Assembly: GCA_025531455.1 (NCBI GenBank)
Contig: JAMYHL010000002.1
Span: 1,426,001 to 1,490,000 of the forward strand
Reading direction: 5' to 3'
Length of the DNA: 64,000 bases
Source of the DNA: Apiotrichum sp. Y4204
Lineage: Eukaryota > Basidiomycota > Tremellomycetes > Trichosporonales > Trichosporonaceae
In this document: positions 37,799 to 51,050 of the stretch, piece after piece
Position numbering within the stretch: the stretch's first letter is position 1
How the letters are laid out: every line of letters begins with the position of its first letter
Program-made: the position numbers and the translations under genes
Notes under the pieces: model-generated
What the model was told of the DNA's origin: nothing
The model's database searches: none
What the model saw: only the letters and a program-made list of their open reading frames with translations

Positions 37799-37835
37799 AA
37801 AAAAAAAAAGAAATAAAAAAAGAAATAAAAAAAAG
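37799..37835. repeat. A-rich low-complexity tract
   Basis: A run of A broken by a few G and T (gaaataaaaaaag repeated), seen directly. Possible nucleosome-depleted or replication-origin-like sequence; no specific function shown. Confidence 0.7.
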
Positions 37836-38840
37836 ACCACTCTGATTTCATCACCTTCGTCTTTGGCCGTCGCAATCGGGCGGGTCTTGGTGACCATCCA
37901 AGTCCATGCCTCTTGTCTCATTGATACACCCATCAAAATCAATCCAATAGTGCTGCTCGCTCATTGCTTTGCCACAGCACAGACCAGCGGCAGGCTGTCG
38001 AGAAGGTGGAGTTGAGAATACAAATCCGTTATCTGGTCGACCTTCTACGTGGATGACACTCAAAGCCCAATGCTTCTCAGCTTCCTTCGCTCTCGATGTC
38101 ATCCATTCCGCTACCCCCGTCAAGACCGATGTGTGTCGCTAATACGTAGCAAGATCTACTTCTGAACAGGGCTCCAAGTTCATTTGTCTCCACCGACCAC
38201 GATCTTGAACCACATCACATATCACACAGCGGTCACTGACGTCATAACCAATCACCACGGCCTTTAGGGTTATGGGTCAAGGGCCAGCAATGGTTGTCTG
38301 GGCCGTCCAGGCCGACTGAAGCGACACTGCGACATGGATCCGTGGAACTGAGGTGCAAGGCAGGTACGCCGGTGCAGTAACGGTGTGGGTGTGTTTAATG
38401 GGTTCCCATGGTGGTGCAGGACTTAACAGCGGCGACACAGCGATCGGTTCTGCAGATAAGAGGCTATAGACGCTGATCGCTGATTATGATGGCAGCTGCG
38501 GTCTAAGCTAGTAGTTACCCATCCAAATTCGCCGTTGACAGCTACCGAAGGCTTCTCGCGCTTCTCGACGCAAGATATCGCTGGATCGCTGGGTTAAGCG
38601 ACACAACCGTGATACAAGACGTCACACCACCATTAGTGATGATGGCAGGGTTGAAATGAAACTCTGCCGTTGCCGCAGTTCCATGCATGCATGACGCGTT
38701 GACGCGTGAGTTTGCCCGCGAGGCGGCATCCGTGCATTCGCGCGCATGCACGATATTGTACGTACAGGAGCACATACAGAGGGGCACGAAAAAGATGCTG
38801 CGCTTGCCCCCCCCCATGCTTGGCTGGATCAGCTGGAGGG

Positions 38841-38848
38841 TATATAAG
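38841..38848 (+). promoter_or_regulatory. isolated TATA box
   Basis: The sequence TATATAAG is a near-consensus TATA element on the plus strand. The next recognised start codon on this strand is 1.5 kb downstream, so it may serve an unrecognised transcript or be coincidental. Confidence 0.35.
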
Positions 38849-40320
38849 TGGGTTTTCCGATCAAAGGTCTCGCTCGGCATTTGGCCGCTCACGCGCTCAC
38901 AGGATCTTGTGCCCATCCTCCGTTCTTTGGAGAACAAGTCAAATGTCCGTTCTCCGTCCTTTGAGTCTTCACTCATCGAGTCACTGTAGGGCAGGGTCTG
39001 GGGAAGGACCTGGTACTATTATAGGTCCCCCTGGTCCTAAGCCTTTGCCTTTTACTGATTCCTACAATAGTAGGAGTTGTACACAATTGGATGCGAAAAA
39101 GGGAACGCGCCGCGCTCGCAGGATCGCAACATGACAGCCCTTTGTTTGAGCCTTGTCGAACACGCCGTACATGATATGACGACGACTTCAATTCTGGTAG
39201 ATGAAAAGGACTAGTCCAATGATCATGGAAGCTTGATAGCTGATTATCTGAAGTGACCGGACCGTTTGGCCAGCGGTGACAGCAACGACGGTACCACGGT
39301 ACAACAATGCACATACACTGGCACGCTGGTACGCTGGTACGCTGGCCAAGGATTGAAGAACACGTCATGAGAGCACGAGGGGCGTAGGGGGGATGGGGCG
39401 CAGGGACCTAGGGCAAGCCACAGCCATCGGCGCCATCGGCCATCAGACCATCAGGGTGGCAATGGCACAACCCGAGTGGCCCACAAGTACTAACAAGTGG
39501 AACTGCGCAGTGTCAGACACTCATTATTGAAATCTCGGAGCCACTGATGTGAAGGCTTTTAAGGCAAGGCGTCGTGGCATGCGGTATGCGGCACGGGGTA
39601 CGCGGTACGCGCCGACGCGCACCGGCAACCACCCACGGCCAACGGGCGCAACGGGCATGCATGTCGCGCATGTCTCTATGGCACGAACGGAGCTACGGAG
39701 GGATATGGCTAGGGTGCCAGGGGGACGCGGTGCACGTTGCGGCAGATGCCGCAGACATTGTTGCATGGCACACAAACTGTACACAAATTGAACACAAACT
39801 AGCGTCCTTGCTTGTTGCATTTTGGGGCAAATGAATGTGTTTCGTTCCAAAATGGACCGGACGTGCATCTAACCCTCCAACTTTGTTCTCTGAACTTTAC
39901 CACTCTCCTTCTGTTTGCTCCTTTTACATCCACCCTCTCGACCACATCTCAGCTGGGCACCTTTCATTCCATTCGTTCCAAACCTCGGCTTCTTGTTTAC
40001 CTTATTTTCGCGCCTGCATCGCCTGCATCGACGACCGCTGTGCCCTTTGTTTCTCTCCTCCCCTCGGCTCGGTCTTCTCTCGTAATTGGCGGGCCTCCAC
40101 CTTCCTCCTCCTTTCAAGTTCAGGCCGAACCCATCACTTCCTCACAGACACAACTCTTATTCCCTCCTTTCGTCGCTCGCGAACATCGTGCAACACGTCT
40201 GACATCTTCGGCCCACATTTGCCCGGCCTCTTGTCCGAGTCCGGCCTGGGACCTTGACTCGTGCGGTCTCTGGCCTCGACTGTAACAGTTGCACCTCTGC
40301 CTGGCGTCGCGCAACCGTCC

Positions 40321-42270
40321 ATGTTCACGCCATCTCGATCCAGATCACCAGCTCCACGGACGCTAACGCCCCCCATGCGAACTGGTCGATCTGGATTGAC
40401 AAGTCGTTCCACGCAGCTTCTTATTCTCCGCTTTGGATGGATCGTGCTTGTGATTTGGTATGAGGTGAGTGAGGTTGTACTGAAACGGAAGCTAACGTCT
40501 ATCAGGTCGGCGAGGTGAGACTGACTGATCTTGGACGATTAACTAACTTCCAAGTTCTTTGGATCTCTGTCAGGATGCCGATTTCCCGATGCTCGACTCA
40601 AGAAAGTGTCATCGCATACCCCCACGCACATTGTACTCATCGCCGACCCGCATGTCCCACATCCACGCTTATCGCACCCTCCGGATAGCAAGCCGTGGGT
40701 AAACGCTATCCGACAGGGTATGGAGGAGCTCTACATGCGCAAAAGCTGGAACATTGTGAGGCGCCTGGGACGAATCGATGCTGTTATTTTTGTTGGCGAC
40801 ATGCTTGATCAGGGGCGAGGAATCATGACGGATCAAGAGTAGGTGCTCACTCTGCGCGCACACTGAACTGACACTGGAAGATATGATGATTACTACAATC
40901 TTTTCCGCTCAATCTTCCGTCTGCCGTCCTCGATCCCCATGTACTATGTTCCCGGGAATCATGACATCCCTTTGGGAGGTACGGGCACCATCTTTTCACC
41001 CCAGGCCCGAGAACGGTTCAGCAAGCACTTCTCACGACCAAACGCAATTCTGTCGGTTGCTAACCATAGCATCATTCTCTTGGATGCTATTGGTCTCGTC
41101 GAGGAAGACTATCGCCGATACTACGCGGAGATGCAGTTTGGCGAGTGGGAAGGCATTGAAAACGGCGTCATCGAGTTTGTCCAAACTCTTGGGAGAGGTA
41201 TGTTGCTTTTAGGCTGGACAGTTATCAGTGCTCTTACTGACTGTACAGACCCTCCGCCATCCCCGATCCTCATCTCGCATATCCCTCTGGCTCGAACAGA
41301 GGCGTCATCGTGCGGCCCTAAGCGCGAGTCCCACGATCAAATTACGAAGGGTGCTGGTGTTGGATACCAGAATCAGCTTGGGCGAGACACCAGTCGATTC
41401 CTCTTGGAGGCTATAAAGCCAGGGATTGTGTTCAGCGGTGACGATCACGACTACTGTCTTGTACAGCATCCGAACGGCGTCCCCGAGGTTACAATCAAAT
41501 CGTTCTCATCAAACGCTGGCATCCGACACCCAGGCTTCCAACTCTTGTCTCTCGTCCCCCCTCAAACAAGCCACCCAGGTTATGACAATGTGCCTTGCTT
41601 CCTTCCAGACCAAATAGGCGTATACACCCACGTCTATCTGCCTTTGGGTTTGCTCACTTTTGCCTACCTGCTATTCTCCAACATCCGCTCTGCGTGGTCT
41701 CGGTCCTCAATGAGCAAACGACATCAACAACAATATATGACAGAGGAGAGACTTCGAGAGCGACCTGTACCTCTAACATTGCCTTCAAGGCGTTCTGCCC
41801 AGCACCTACAGAGTGTCACCATCACAGCTCGCGAACGCCACACGGGGAGCGCCACGCCAATGAGCTCTTGTCCTCCTTCACCGACTCAGAGTCATTATGA
41901 CGACCTTGAGCTTGGAGGTGACCACGGGTTTTACGGTGGGGAATCAAACAACTCTTCACATTCCATTCCGCGGATGGCGTCCTCGGGATTTCTGCATCCC
42001 ATAATGCAGCCGAACCCCCGTCGTGTGGCCCTTCCACGTTTGATGTCGGCATCTGACTGGGCATCCGCTGCACGTGCAAAGGACATGTCTGTTCTGACGT
42101 TGGTCGCTGAACAGCGTAAACCGTTATTTTCCCGACTGCGTGTCTTCTTTAGATGGCTTTGGCACACACGCCGATCAGTCATTGGTAAAAGCTGGTGGGA
42201 AACGGTTTCCATTGCTGTGCCAGCGGCCATTGTCTGGTTGCTCATGAATGCGCTCTTTTTCCGACAGTGA
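40321..42270 (+). CDS. Cdc1/Ted1-like membrane metallophosphoesterase
   Basis: Model: exons 40321-40464, 40506-40514, 40555-40838, 40881-41197, 41249-42270; 591 aa. The five metallophosphoesterase motifs are visible: IADPH, VGDMLDQG, YVPGNHD, ISHIPLAR, and SGDDHDYC. Members of the Cdc1/Ted1/PGAP5 family remove ethanolamine phosphate from GPI-anchor mannose in the ER, so a role in GPI-protein remodelling is likely. Hydrophobic segments occur at the N terminus (LLILRFGWIVLVIW), after the catalytic domain (YLPLGLLTFAYLLF), and at the C terminus (IAVPAAIVWLLMNALFF), separated by a long Ser/Arg-rich loop. Exon 2 is only 9 nt (Val-Gly-Glu). The distinction between Cdc1 and Ted1 orthologues was not resolved. 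Confidence 0.9.
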
Positions 42271-42735
42271 TTACCTGTACACCTGTTTCCTGTCTATAGA
42301 GGTACTGTATAATGGTAGCATGGACGTACATTATGTGAATGTCTCACATTCCGATTTTCTCACTGAGACAGACACGATATGGGAAGCATGTTCCTCACTC
42401 TTGAATCGCTGCTCTGCTGGTCTCAAATCTCTGGGTGATGATGATTTTCCGCGAGAACCCGGACAGAAGTTGAGCTCCGCCTCAGGACGATGACGACAAC
42501 ATTGCAACACCGTGCGTCCTACTTCGTGTATTTCTCGTGTTTCCAATGAAGCATGTGCTCCGCACGTAGCTCTCCGTGCAACTTGGGCGCTTGGGCGGAG
42601 TGGACAGAGGGTGAAGATGTATGAAACCAGCTATTACGTGCCTGGCCCCGGGTTTTTACGCCGATCACACTCTCACATCTGAATTGATAATCTTTGCTGA
42701 ATAGCATTTTTCTGCTGATGCCTGCTCCCGCTTTG

Positions 42736-42754
42736 TTTTTTTTTTTTTTTTTTT
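42736..42754 (+). repeat. 19-nt poly-T run
   Basis: Homopolymer seen directly in the intergenic region; possible nucleosome-excluding promoter element. Confidence 0.85.
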
Positions 42755-43247
42755 CGGCCCACACATGCTTGTCTGCGCTCTGGTACTCTGGTCCCCTTTC
42801 AGCTTCTCAGGCCCTTTGCACTTTAGCTCCCCATGCCATACCCTGAATATCCTGAACAATCCGCCTATCACTCCTTCTGGCCCTGACCTTTCGACCTTGA
42901 CATGCATGCCTCGCTGTCTCTTCGGCCTTGCGGCCTCACACGCCATTTGCACCATTTGCCTGTCTTGCCACGCTGCCGCCTCTGCCTCCCCGCGACCCCC
43001 ACGACTAGGTCCCTCGTCCCTCCCCGTCCCTGTACCTCGGCGCCTCCGATCTGGACTTGCAGCTTCCAGTCCTGATTGACCTCGTCCACGCAGATCCGCA
43101 GACGATACATACCGCCTGCTGAGCTCCAGAGTGCTCTCCACTCAACCATATCTCACTCTGCGGCATCTTCACGCTCTCCCCGTCTGCCTCGTCTTTTATT
43201 ACGCTTTCCGCCCCCTTCCTTTTTAGCCATCCTTTATATTTTCCACA

Positions 43248-43285
43248 TTTTTTTATTTTATTTTATTTTTATTTTTCTATTTTTC
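43248..43285 (+). repeat. T-rich (TTTTA) low-complexity tract
   Basis: Repeated ttttatttta-type units seen directly in the leader or promoter of the MIT-domain gene. Confidence 0.75.
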
Positions 43286-43400
43286 ATACAGTGCGGCTTC
43301 CCTCAAACCCGCCCCGTCCCCCGCTTCCCTCCTCCCGTGTGCCCGGTGTCTCGCGACCGACCCTTTCTCTCCACGATCTGCCAGCTGCCAGCATAACATA

Positions 43401-43431
43401 CCACCAGGCCACCAGGCCACCAGGCCACCAG
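43401..43431 (+). repeat. 8-nt tandem repeat (ccaccagg)
   Basis: Three complete copies and one partial copy of the unit ccaccagg, seen directly. Confidence 0.85.
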
Positions 43432-44219
43432 TCCGGCCAGTCCCATGCCGTATAACTGCCTGCTGACCTGAACACGCGCTGTCGCCGCACTCTTCCCGGC
43501 TCATTGCCTTCCTTTTTGCCGTCCCATCGCTTCCCCTCCAAAGGAGCGCTGGCCCTTTTCGGCCCTGGGTGCCTTATTTGCCTCTCCTCTCCCCTTTTGC
43601 TGCTCCCAGTCCTCCTTGCTCCCGGCCTGCGCCCCCCGGCGGGGCGCGTGCCCGCCGCCTCCCCCGCCGCCACCACCGCGGAAAGGAATGACTTTTTGTG
43701 TTCCACCGTACAGTACTCGACCCGCGCGCACATGGCCACCCTGTGCATACCTACTCCCCCTCTCCCACACAACCGCACGACCTCCAACCACCACCACCAC
43801 CACCACCTCTACAACCACCCACCACCAGTGGCATCACAAAGTGACAACCACACAAACCTACATACAGTCCATCCACATCGACATACACGACACACGAATA
43901 GACACGCCGCAACTATCAGCACGCCCCTCTTCCTGTTGGCTTGCTCACCCTCACTAACCATATCGCCCGCGATCTAGGACAACGAGTGAGGCATCCGGCA
44001 CATCTCCACTCCATCTCATCCTCCGTCAACCTCGCGCGTAAACTCTTTTGTCAAACCGTTCGCGTACCTGCTTGTCTTACTGTCGGCATTCTGCGTCTTG
44101 AAGGTTGACATCAACCATCGCCTCTCGACGTCGCCGTCAGTGCGCCCCCGAGTCGCCTGATCGACTACCGCGCGCGTTCACTTCTCCGTCCGTGAAACAC
44201 TACAACAAATCGGTTCAAG

Positions 44220-46431
44220 ATGGAGAATGGGAACAATATACCTTTGGCGAATGGCGAGCTGAAAGGTATGTTGCGATAGTGCACAATCCGCGGACCTTTG
44301 CGGATGGTAGTCCTCATCTCTGCGCAGTGCCTCCCGTTGGTGTTCTTGGCTCGAAGGCGGGCCATACCAACCATGCGTGGATGCACCAGGCCCCACTGTC
44401 CCCCAACAGCTGACTAGTACTGACTTGCTCAGCTCACGATGCGACAAGCGAATCCACGAAGGTGTCATCGTTCTCGCCACGCCCAGTAGCAGCCAACCCG
44501 GCCGATTCGTCAAATATTGCTTCGCTCCTTCCACCAGAGCTGGTGAGCGGCGACAGCAACTCGGATGGCGGATCACGCCGATCCAGTATGCAGCCCCGCA
44601 TCCCATCCAGACAGCTCCTTCAAACCGCTTTGGACCTTGCACAGAAGGCAGTGGAGATGGACAAGGGCAACGACGTCGCGGGTGCCTTGGCGGCATATCG
44701 CGAGGCCGTCACGAAGTTGCGTGTGGTTATGGAGCGCGTGGGTGTGGACCCAGCAGATCCGAAAAGGACAGGAAAGAACGAGGATGAAGGGCGGACACTG
44801 CGCGGTATTGTAAGTAAGTTTGGCCCTGCCAGTGGCTGATATCAGCACGACGCCTACATGGCACGCATAACTTTGTTGTCCGCGTACGAAGGAACGGAAA
44901 CTGTGGAAACGACCACAAACGGGATGGGCACGCTTATGCTGGACCCTGTCCCCACAATGAACGGCACCATCTCGTCCTCGATCCCCGCACCTCTATTAAT
45001 AACGACCAACGAGTCGTCTTCCAATGGCGACGCAGGCCCTAGCACACCGTCACGATCTCCGGGACTAGCATCAAGTCGGCGGACGCGGAAGATCACATCC
45101 AATCAGTCGTTTGCTTTGGAGGAGGAGTCAGAATCGGATCTGACGGTTGATGGTATGGAGAACGGCATGGACGACGATGGCAAGGACGGCGAGCAACGTG
45201 CAACCTCGAAAGGGATGGGCGGCATCGACGCGTCTCCACGTACCAGCACAGAATCTGACCGACCGTTACCACCGTTACCAGCGCGTAGTGCACCGAGCAA
45301 CTCTGATAGTGATCGTCTGTTGGTCTCCTCCAACTCGCAAGGATCTATCAACCGACGAAGGCAGCAACGCCCGGGAGGTGGAGTATCGATGTCCTCCATT
45401 TCGGAATTGAATGGCTCTCCTCAAGGGTCGTTTGTCGACAGCATTGAGTCGTCGTCCACTCGTAACCGCTCGGCATCGATCATGAAGACCCACCCATATT
45501 CCAACGGCGAATTCGGAGTGCCTCCTGTGCCCCCTCTGCAGGCCACGTATAAATCGACTCTTGCGCCGCCAATCCGCCTCCAAGGCAACGCCCATCTTGC
45601 TCCACAGCCAGAACCGCAACCTGGAGAGTTGCTGCATCGACCTTTCCATCTTCTACGTCTGCTCTATACGTCCATGGACCCTACCAAGCCGGGCGCGTAC
45701 ATCACTTCTTACCTTCACGTTGATTCGACAATGTGGAAGCCCGGATCGTGGCGACAATCATCAAAAAACAAGGGAGACTTGCGATTGAAGGCGCAAGAGG
45801 CAAAAGCGCGTGTTTGTGCTGCCCTCATTACACACCTTGAGGGCATCAAGAGCGGTGGAGCGCCATTGCTAGACGGAATTCGCGGCGAGAGGTACGGCGT
45901 GGAACCGTCGACGTTGAGCGCGGCCGAGAAGGAACAAGCGACACGTATCAGCGACCATATGGCCCAACTTCTGGAAGGTCTCGACGACGAGCTCGATACG
46001 AACTACAAGGCGCTCCAGGCCAAGGGTGTTTCTGTTGGCATGTGGAAGGGGAAAACGAAGAGCAGTTGGGGATCCCGTTTATCGGCCAGGGTGGATAAAA
46101 TGACTCGTAACTCGGACAATCCGGACCGGTACCTCGAACTATTGCAACAGCTGTTCGCATCGCTCCAAATCATCGATGATCACCTCTACTGCTTCACTGG
46201 ACCGTGCACTCCCGCATACCAAGCCCTCTCGCCGACAAGGTACAAGCAGATTGAGGCGCGCCTCACGCGCGTAGCACAATTTGTGGGGTCTGTTATCGTG
46301 CCCTTCGTGATGGACGACTTGCGCCTGCTCTTGGTGAGTGACACCCAGCAAATGTTTGTTTGTCCTGAACTACATACTGACTCTCCCAGTTGGCGTATTT
46401 CAAGGTTGGTCTGAAGTACCTTGAAGAGTAG
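44220..46431 (+). CDS. MIT-domain protein with long disordered linker
   Basis: Model: exons 44220-44265, 44433-44809, 44846-46333, 46390-46431; 650 aa. An N-terminal three-helix MIT domain is recognisable (LLQTALDLAQKAVEMDKGND, AALAAYREAVTKL-like helix, then HDAYMARITLL across the exon 2/3 junction). MIT domains bind ESCRT-III tails, so a role in endosomal sorting, cytokinesis or membrane repair is plausible. About 220 residues of Ser/Pro/acidic low complexity follow, then a helical C-terminal domain starting near LLHRPFHLLRLLYTSM that includes AQFVGSVIVPFVMDDLRLLL; I do not recognise its family. The start at 44220 gives MENGNNIPLANGELK, and the last exon ends VGLKYLEE. Confidence 0.82.
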
Positions 46432-47101
46432 CGGGTTGATCCCGATATTCTTTCTATCTCTTCCCTCGCGGCCTTCTTTACTCGTTATTTCGTTGTCTCT
46501 TGGTCATCCAGTCATCCAGTCATCCAGTCATCTTGTTCTAGCTTTGTTCATATCTCAGTCTGTCCCTGTCGCATCTCCACACTTTATTTCGGCGCGGCGC
46601 CAGCATTTAATGATTTGAGGTCTCGCACCGTACACAGTATTCTACCTCCCGTCGAAGCGGCAGATGCAGTAATGTTGGGAGCAGTGCAATAAGGAACAGT
46701 AACAGGGTTGCGAGCGGTATATGTGCCTCAGGTCAGGAGTTGTGCACCACTAGTCAGCTGGAGAACAAAGATCGTCAGTCTTGATCGCAGGATGAGTACA
46801 AGCTTGGCCACTTCTGCAGCAGACATGATTTTGGTGGGCAACGTCAAGTTGCCGATCTCGAAGGCCTCAACCGGCGTTACACCCGCGTGAGCATATTGCC
46901 AGCAGCAGCTGGCAAGTCTCCGCCACCGGGTTGTAAGCGTCGTCTGCCCTTTCAATAGATGCACCCCAATCATCCAGTCCGCCATTTCTGCTGCCAGAAC
47001 ATACCCCGGGGGACCAGTATCATAAACACGACGGATGCAACATGACACAACGACACGACGGTAGTGAAGGCTATGCATAGCCTGGCCTATGACTCGCCTC
47101 A
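46432..47101. other. convergent 3' intergenic region
   Basis: This lies between the MIT gene and UBC4 3' ends. It includes an 8-nt tandem repeat (tcatccag, 46504-46532). No gene seen. Confidence 0.55.
46504..46532 (+). repeat. 8-nt tandem repeat (tcatccag)
   Basis: Three complete copies and one partial copy of tcatccag seen directly, just after the MIT gene. Confidence 0.85.
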
Positions 47102-47948
<847 letters not shown>

Positions 47949-48446
47949 GGTGATTGCTACAATTAAGTGTCGGTCGTGACTGATTGTATCGAGGTGGAGA
48001 ACGAGTAGTTGGTGGCAAGTTGTAGAAGTGGAAGAAACACAGTCAGCACAACCATACACTGCAGGAATTCAGAAAACGAGTGTGCCACAACCGCCACCGC
48101 AGGCAAAGAAAATGCGAAAACGGCGGGACGACGGCGCGGGCGAGTGCAAAACTGAACGGATAACTCACAGAGTGAGTCTAGAATCGGACGAGACAAAGGC
48201 GACGGTGAAGTAGGATGAAAGATGTTGAAGATAGATAAAGGGGAAGAAAGAAACAGAAAGAGAAGGGGACCCAGGCTGTCCAGGTCAAAGTCGCGGCCGT
48301 CGAAGACCAGTCAAATGGGGGGAGTGAACAGCAAGCAGCTACCAGTGGTGGTGTGAAGGGGAGAGAGGGGAGAAAGGGGGGCCAGGCGGGGGGGGCGGGA
48401 GGGAGGGCCAGCCTGGGGCGGCGGGGGGGATGGTGCGTGGCGTGGC

Positions 48447-48484
48447 GCAGTGCAGTGCGCAGTGCAGTGCGCAGTGCAGTGCGG
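48447..48484 (+). repeat. tandem cagtgcagtgcg repeat
   Basis: About three near-perfect copies of a cagtgcagtgcg unit in the UBC4 upstream region, seen directly and next to long G-tracts. Confidence 0.75.
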
Positions 48485-50488
48485 GTGTGCGTGGTGCCGA
48501 GACTCCTTGCATCCTTGCATCCTTGCCTGGAAGCCTATTTGTTCCCTTTAGTGGTCCGTTAAGACCTATTATGATGTCTCGTCATCCGATCATCCTGGAT
48601 CCTGGATCCTGCACCTCACCTCATGCATATCGTTTTTTTTTCTCACCTTACCCACCATGACCCAGCTCGTCTTCTTCTACGTACACATGTATTTACCGTC
48701 TGACTCTTAGGTATCTCTATCACTCTCTGCAGCACGCTCCCCCAAACGGAAGTCGAGTCGCACGAGCAAGTTGACATGTCAGTAGTCAGGGTGCCCTGTG
48801 TGGTCGTCGACTCTGGTGCTTTGCATTATTAGGGTGTGTCTGTATTTGATCAAATGATCCAATCCCTCCGATGCATCAATCCTCCGGGAATAACCAACTA
48901 TCAAGTAATTTGAGGACTGGTTCAGAGAGTGTAAATAGAGCGTCAAGGTAAGGTTGTGTGTGCGCGTTTAGCCATTTAGCCATCTGAGCCTGGCACATTC
49001 GATGTGCTCCGCGGGTGGCGGATCGGCGGACTTGACAATGGGCACACGCTTCTTTAGAGCGCGACAGCTTAATCATTATTCACAACCTAATCAACTACGT
49101 TTTGATCACGCAGAACCTCTGTCACCTTGTCGCCTCGGATATCTATATCTCGGATCAAAAAGGGTTGGGGAAAAAACGCAGAAGCTCAAGTGGGCGTGGT
49201 CGATTGTAATGCATTGCAATGGATTGTAATACGTGCAGAGCACTCAAATAGCCAGAACAAAGAGAAGTGGATAGAATTGAAAGCCCTCAGGGTCATTCGT
49301 TGATTCCGGATTTTCCGGCATTATCCGTGTGGCAGCTGTATACCAATGACGTCAGCACGGATGTCTATTGCACTCTCAAAGATCACAATGTGCATCACAA
49401 TGTGCATCCTGTGTTCTGAGATCTGACTGTCATCTTCTTCTCTCTCATTGTTTCCTTTTGACAGCGTTGCTTGTCTTGCACTTCTCTCGAAGACATTGGG
49501 ACTGGCATTTTGACGCTGGGGTAACTGACTCTTAGGTGCTCACCGTTTTGGCTCATCGGTTTGACCTGTGATACAGGGGGACGGCTGCATCCGTTCACTG
49601 TGATTTAGTAATAGGACTAACGATCGTTAACAGCCTGGGGTTCTGACGACGTTCTTTGATCTCGAAGTTCGGTAGGTTTGACTTAGTGTGAACCATACTT
49701 GCCATACATATTAGTGCCGTCCGTTCGACATGTTGGATCGCATGTCATCGCCGTATCAGTATGTGACATGTCTCCCCAGTGAACGAGTTGGATACGGTTT
49801 CATCGCGGTGAAGACCAGGTCAAGAGCAGCCAGCTCAGGAAGACAGCCACTATTACCCCATCATCCGACACGAACAGCTCTTCTTCGTCCAGAAGTGTGA
49901 TCGCGTACATGCATAGAACTATAAAGGTGCAAGCGCTGCATTTATCTGATGTCTTCCGAATCTTCGTACATGTCGTCAGTTTATGAGCTGCTGGCTGGAG
50001 TTATGCGATTGCCAGTGCAGATGCGTTAGAGGGTTAGTATTTATTTCCAGTCGCGATCTGTAACTCGGTACTGTAGTCATCGAATTAGCTACTAGTAATA
50101 CTAGAATTAAGGAGTATTCAATCAGGCGCCGGTCCCCTAGTCCCCAAGCCATAGGCCATAGGCCTGCCGAACCGTTAGGCCCGTCTGGCCCACTCTGGCC
50201 GCTCTTTTAGCACCGTACACGTGAGATCGCGTGAGATAATTCGATGAATAAATGAATGGTGCACCCACATACAAATATTACTGTATTAGCCATTACAGTT
50301 CATTATTCATTACGATTATTATCTGTTTCGTATAACCGAAGGAGATATCTGCCTATCATTGCGAGCGAGCTCGCTCTCGCCCGGTCGCCCTAGGCCCTGT
50401 CGCCCGTGGGCCGTGCCGGCCCCGCCATCCATCTCCATATCCATCATCGCCGTTCGCTCATCGCCTGCTGCTGCTTTGCACAACCGAG

Positions 50489-50490
<2 letters not shown>

Positions 50491-50519
<29 letters not shown>
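50491..50519 (+). repeat. (CA)n microsatellite
   Basis: Fourteen CA dinucleotides in a row, seen directly, upstream of the Sds3-like gene. Confidence 0.95.
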
Positions 50520-50521
<2 letters not shown>

Positions 50522-50589
50522 CTCCATCTCTACCGCTTTGTCTTTGTTATTTATCACCATTTCCCCATTCTCTCGATTCAACCTCTCGC

Positions 50590-50624
50590 TCTCTCTCCCT
50601 CCCTCTCTCTCTCTCTCTCTCTCT
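50590..50624 (+). repeat. CT-rich microsatellite
   Basis: A tract of CT dinucleotides with two CCC interruptions, in the pyrimidine-rich leader of the Sds3-like gene. Confidence 0.9.
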
Positions 50625-51050
50625 GCTTTCTTATCCTCCTCCGTTTTCTCTTATCTCTTCTTCACTCTCGCTATCGCTCCCCTCTTACCTCGCCTACCTC
50701 ACCGCACGCGCACATCCACGCACCTCGCTACCTTCCGCCCATTACCATTCATCCCATTCTCTACTTGCTCTTCCTCCTTGTTGTTCGCCATCCTCCGCAT
50801 CCTCGTCGTACGGCGTACTCATCGCTTCTCTGTCACAACTGGCCATCCCTCTCCCGACTTTGAGTCATCAGAAACAACTTGATCCACCGTCCCCACTGTT
50901 GGCGTTAATTACGGTTGTCCTCAATCCAGCTTCGGGAGTCAATCAGCCGTCTTCCGAGTAGGTCAAGCAGCTGAGCTGTCCCAATCTTGTCTTTCGCTCC
51001 CTATAACCTGCGTTGAATCAACAACTCGAGAGCTCTTGGCATCCGCACTA

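Larger units (their letters stand above)
36522..40320. other. 3.8 kb intergenic region
   Basis: No recognisable protein gene. Contents include the YOP1 promoter and leader, an A-rich tract (37799-37835), an isolated TATATAAG box (38841-38848), 8-nt tandem units at 39323-39345, and the C/T-rich leader of the metallophosphoesterase. Confidence 0.5.
42271..44219. other. 1.9 kb intergenic region with long pyrimidine-rich leader
   Basis: No gene recognised. It carries a 19-nt poly-T (42736-42754), a T-rich tract (43248-43285), 8-nt tandem repeats (43401-43431) and CCA-rich sequence near 43790-43830. The strongly C/T-biased plus strand is consistent with the leader of the MIT gene. Confidence 0.5.
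47949..51050. other. 3.1 kb divergent intergenic region
   Basis: This separates the divergent UBC4 and Sds3-like genes. The UBC4 side has G-tracts and a gcagtgcagtgc-type repeat (48345-48484). The other side has a (CA)n run, a CT-rich tract and a 14-bp palindrome at 50363-50376. No gene recognised. Confidence 0.5.

Noticed and set aside
43504..43977. 157-codon plus-strand open frame with His and Thr runs
   Set aside because: The frame derives from CCA- and CA-rich leader DNA with no domain.
50359..50961. 200-codon plus-strand open frame before the Sds3-like gene
   Set aside because: It is made of CA and CT microsatellites (Thr-His and Ser-Leu runs) and fits a pyrimidine-rich leader.
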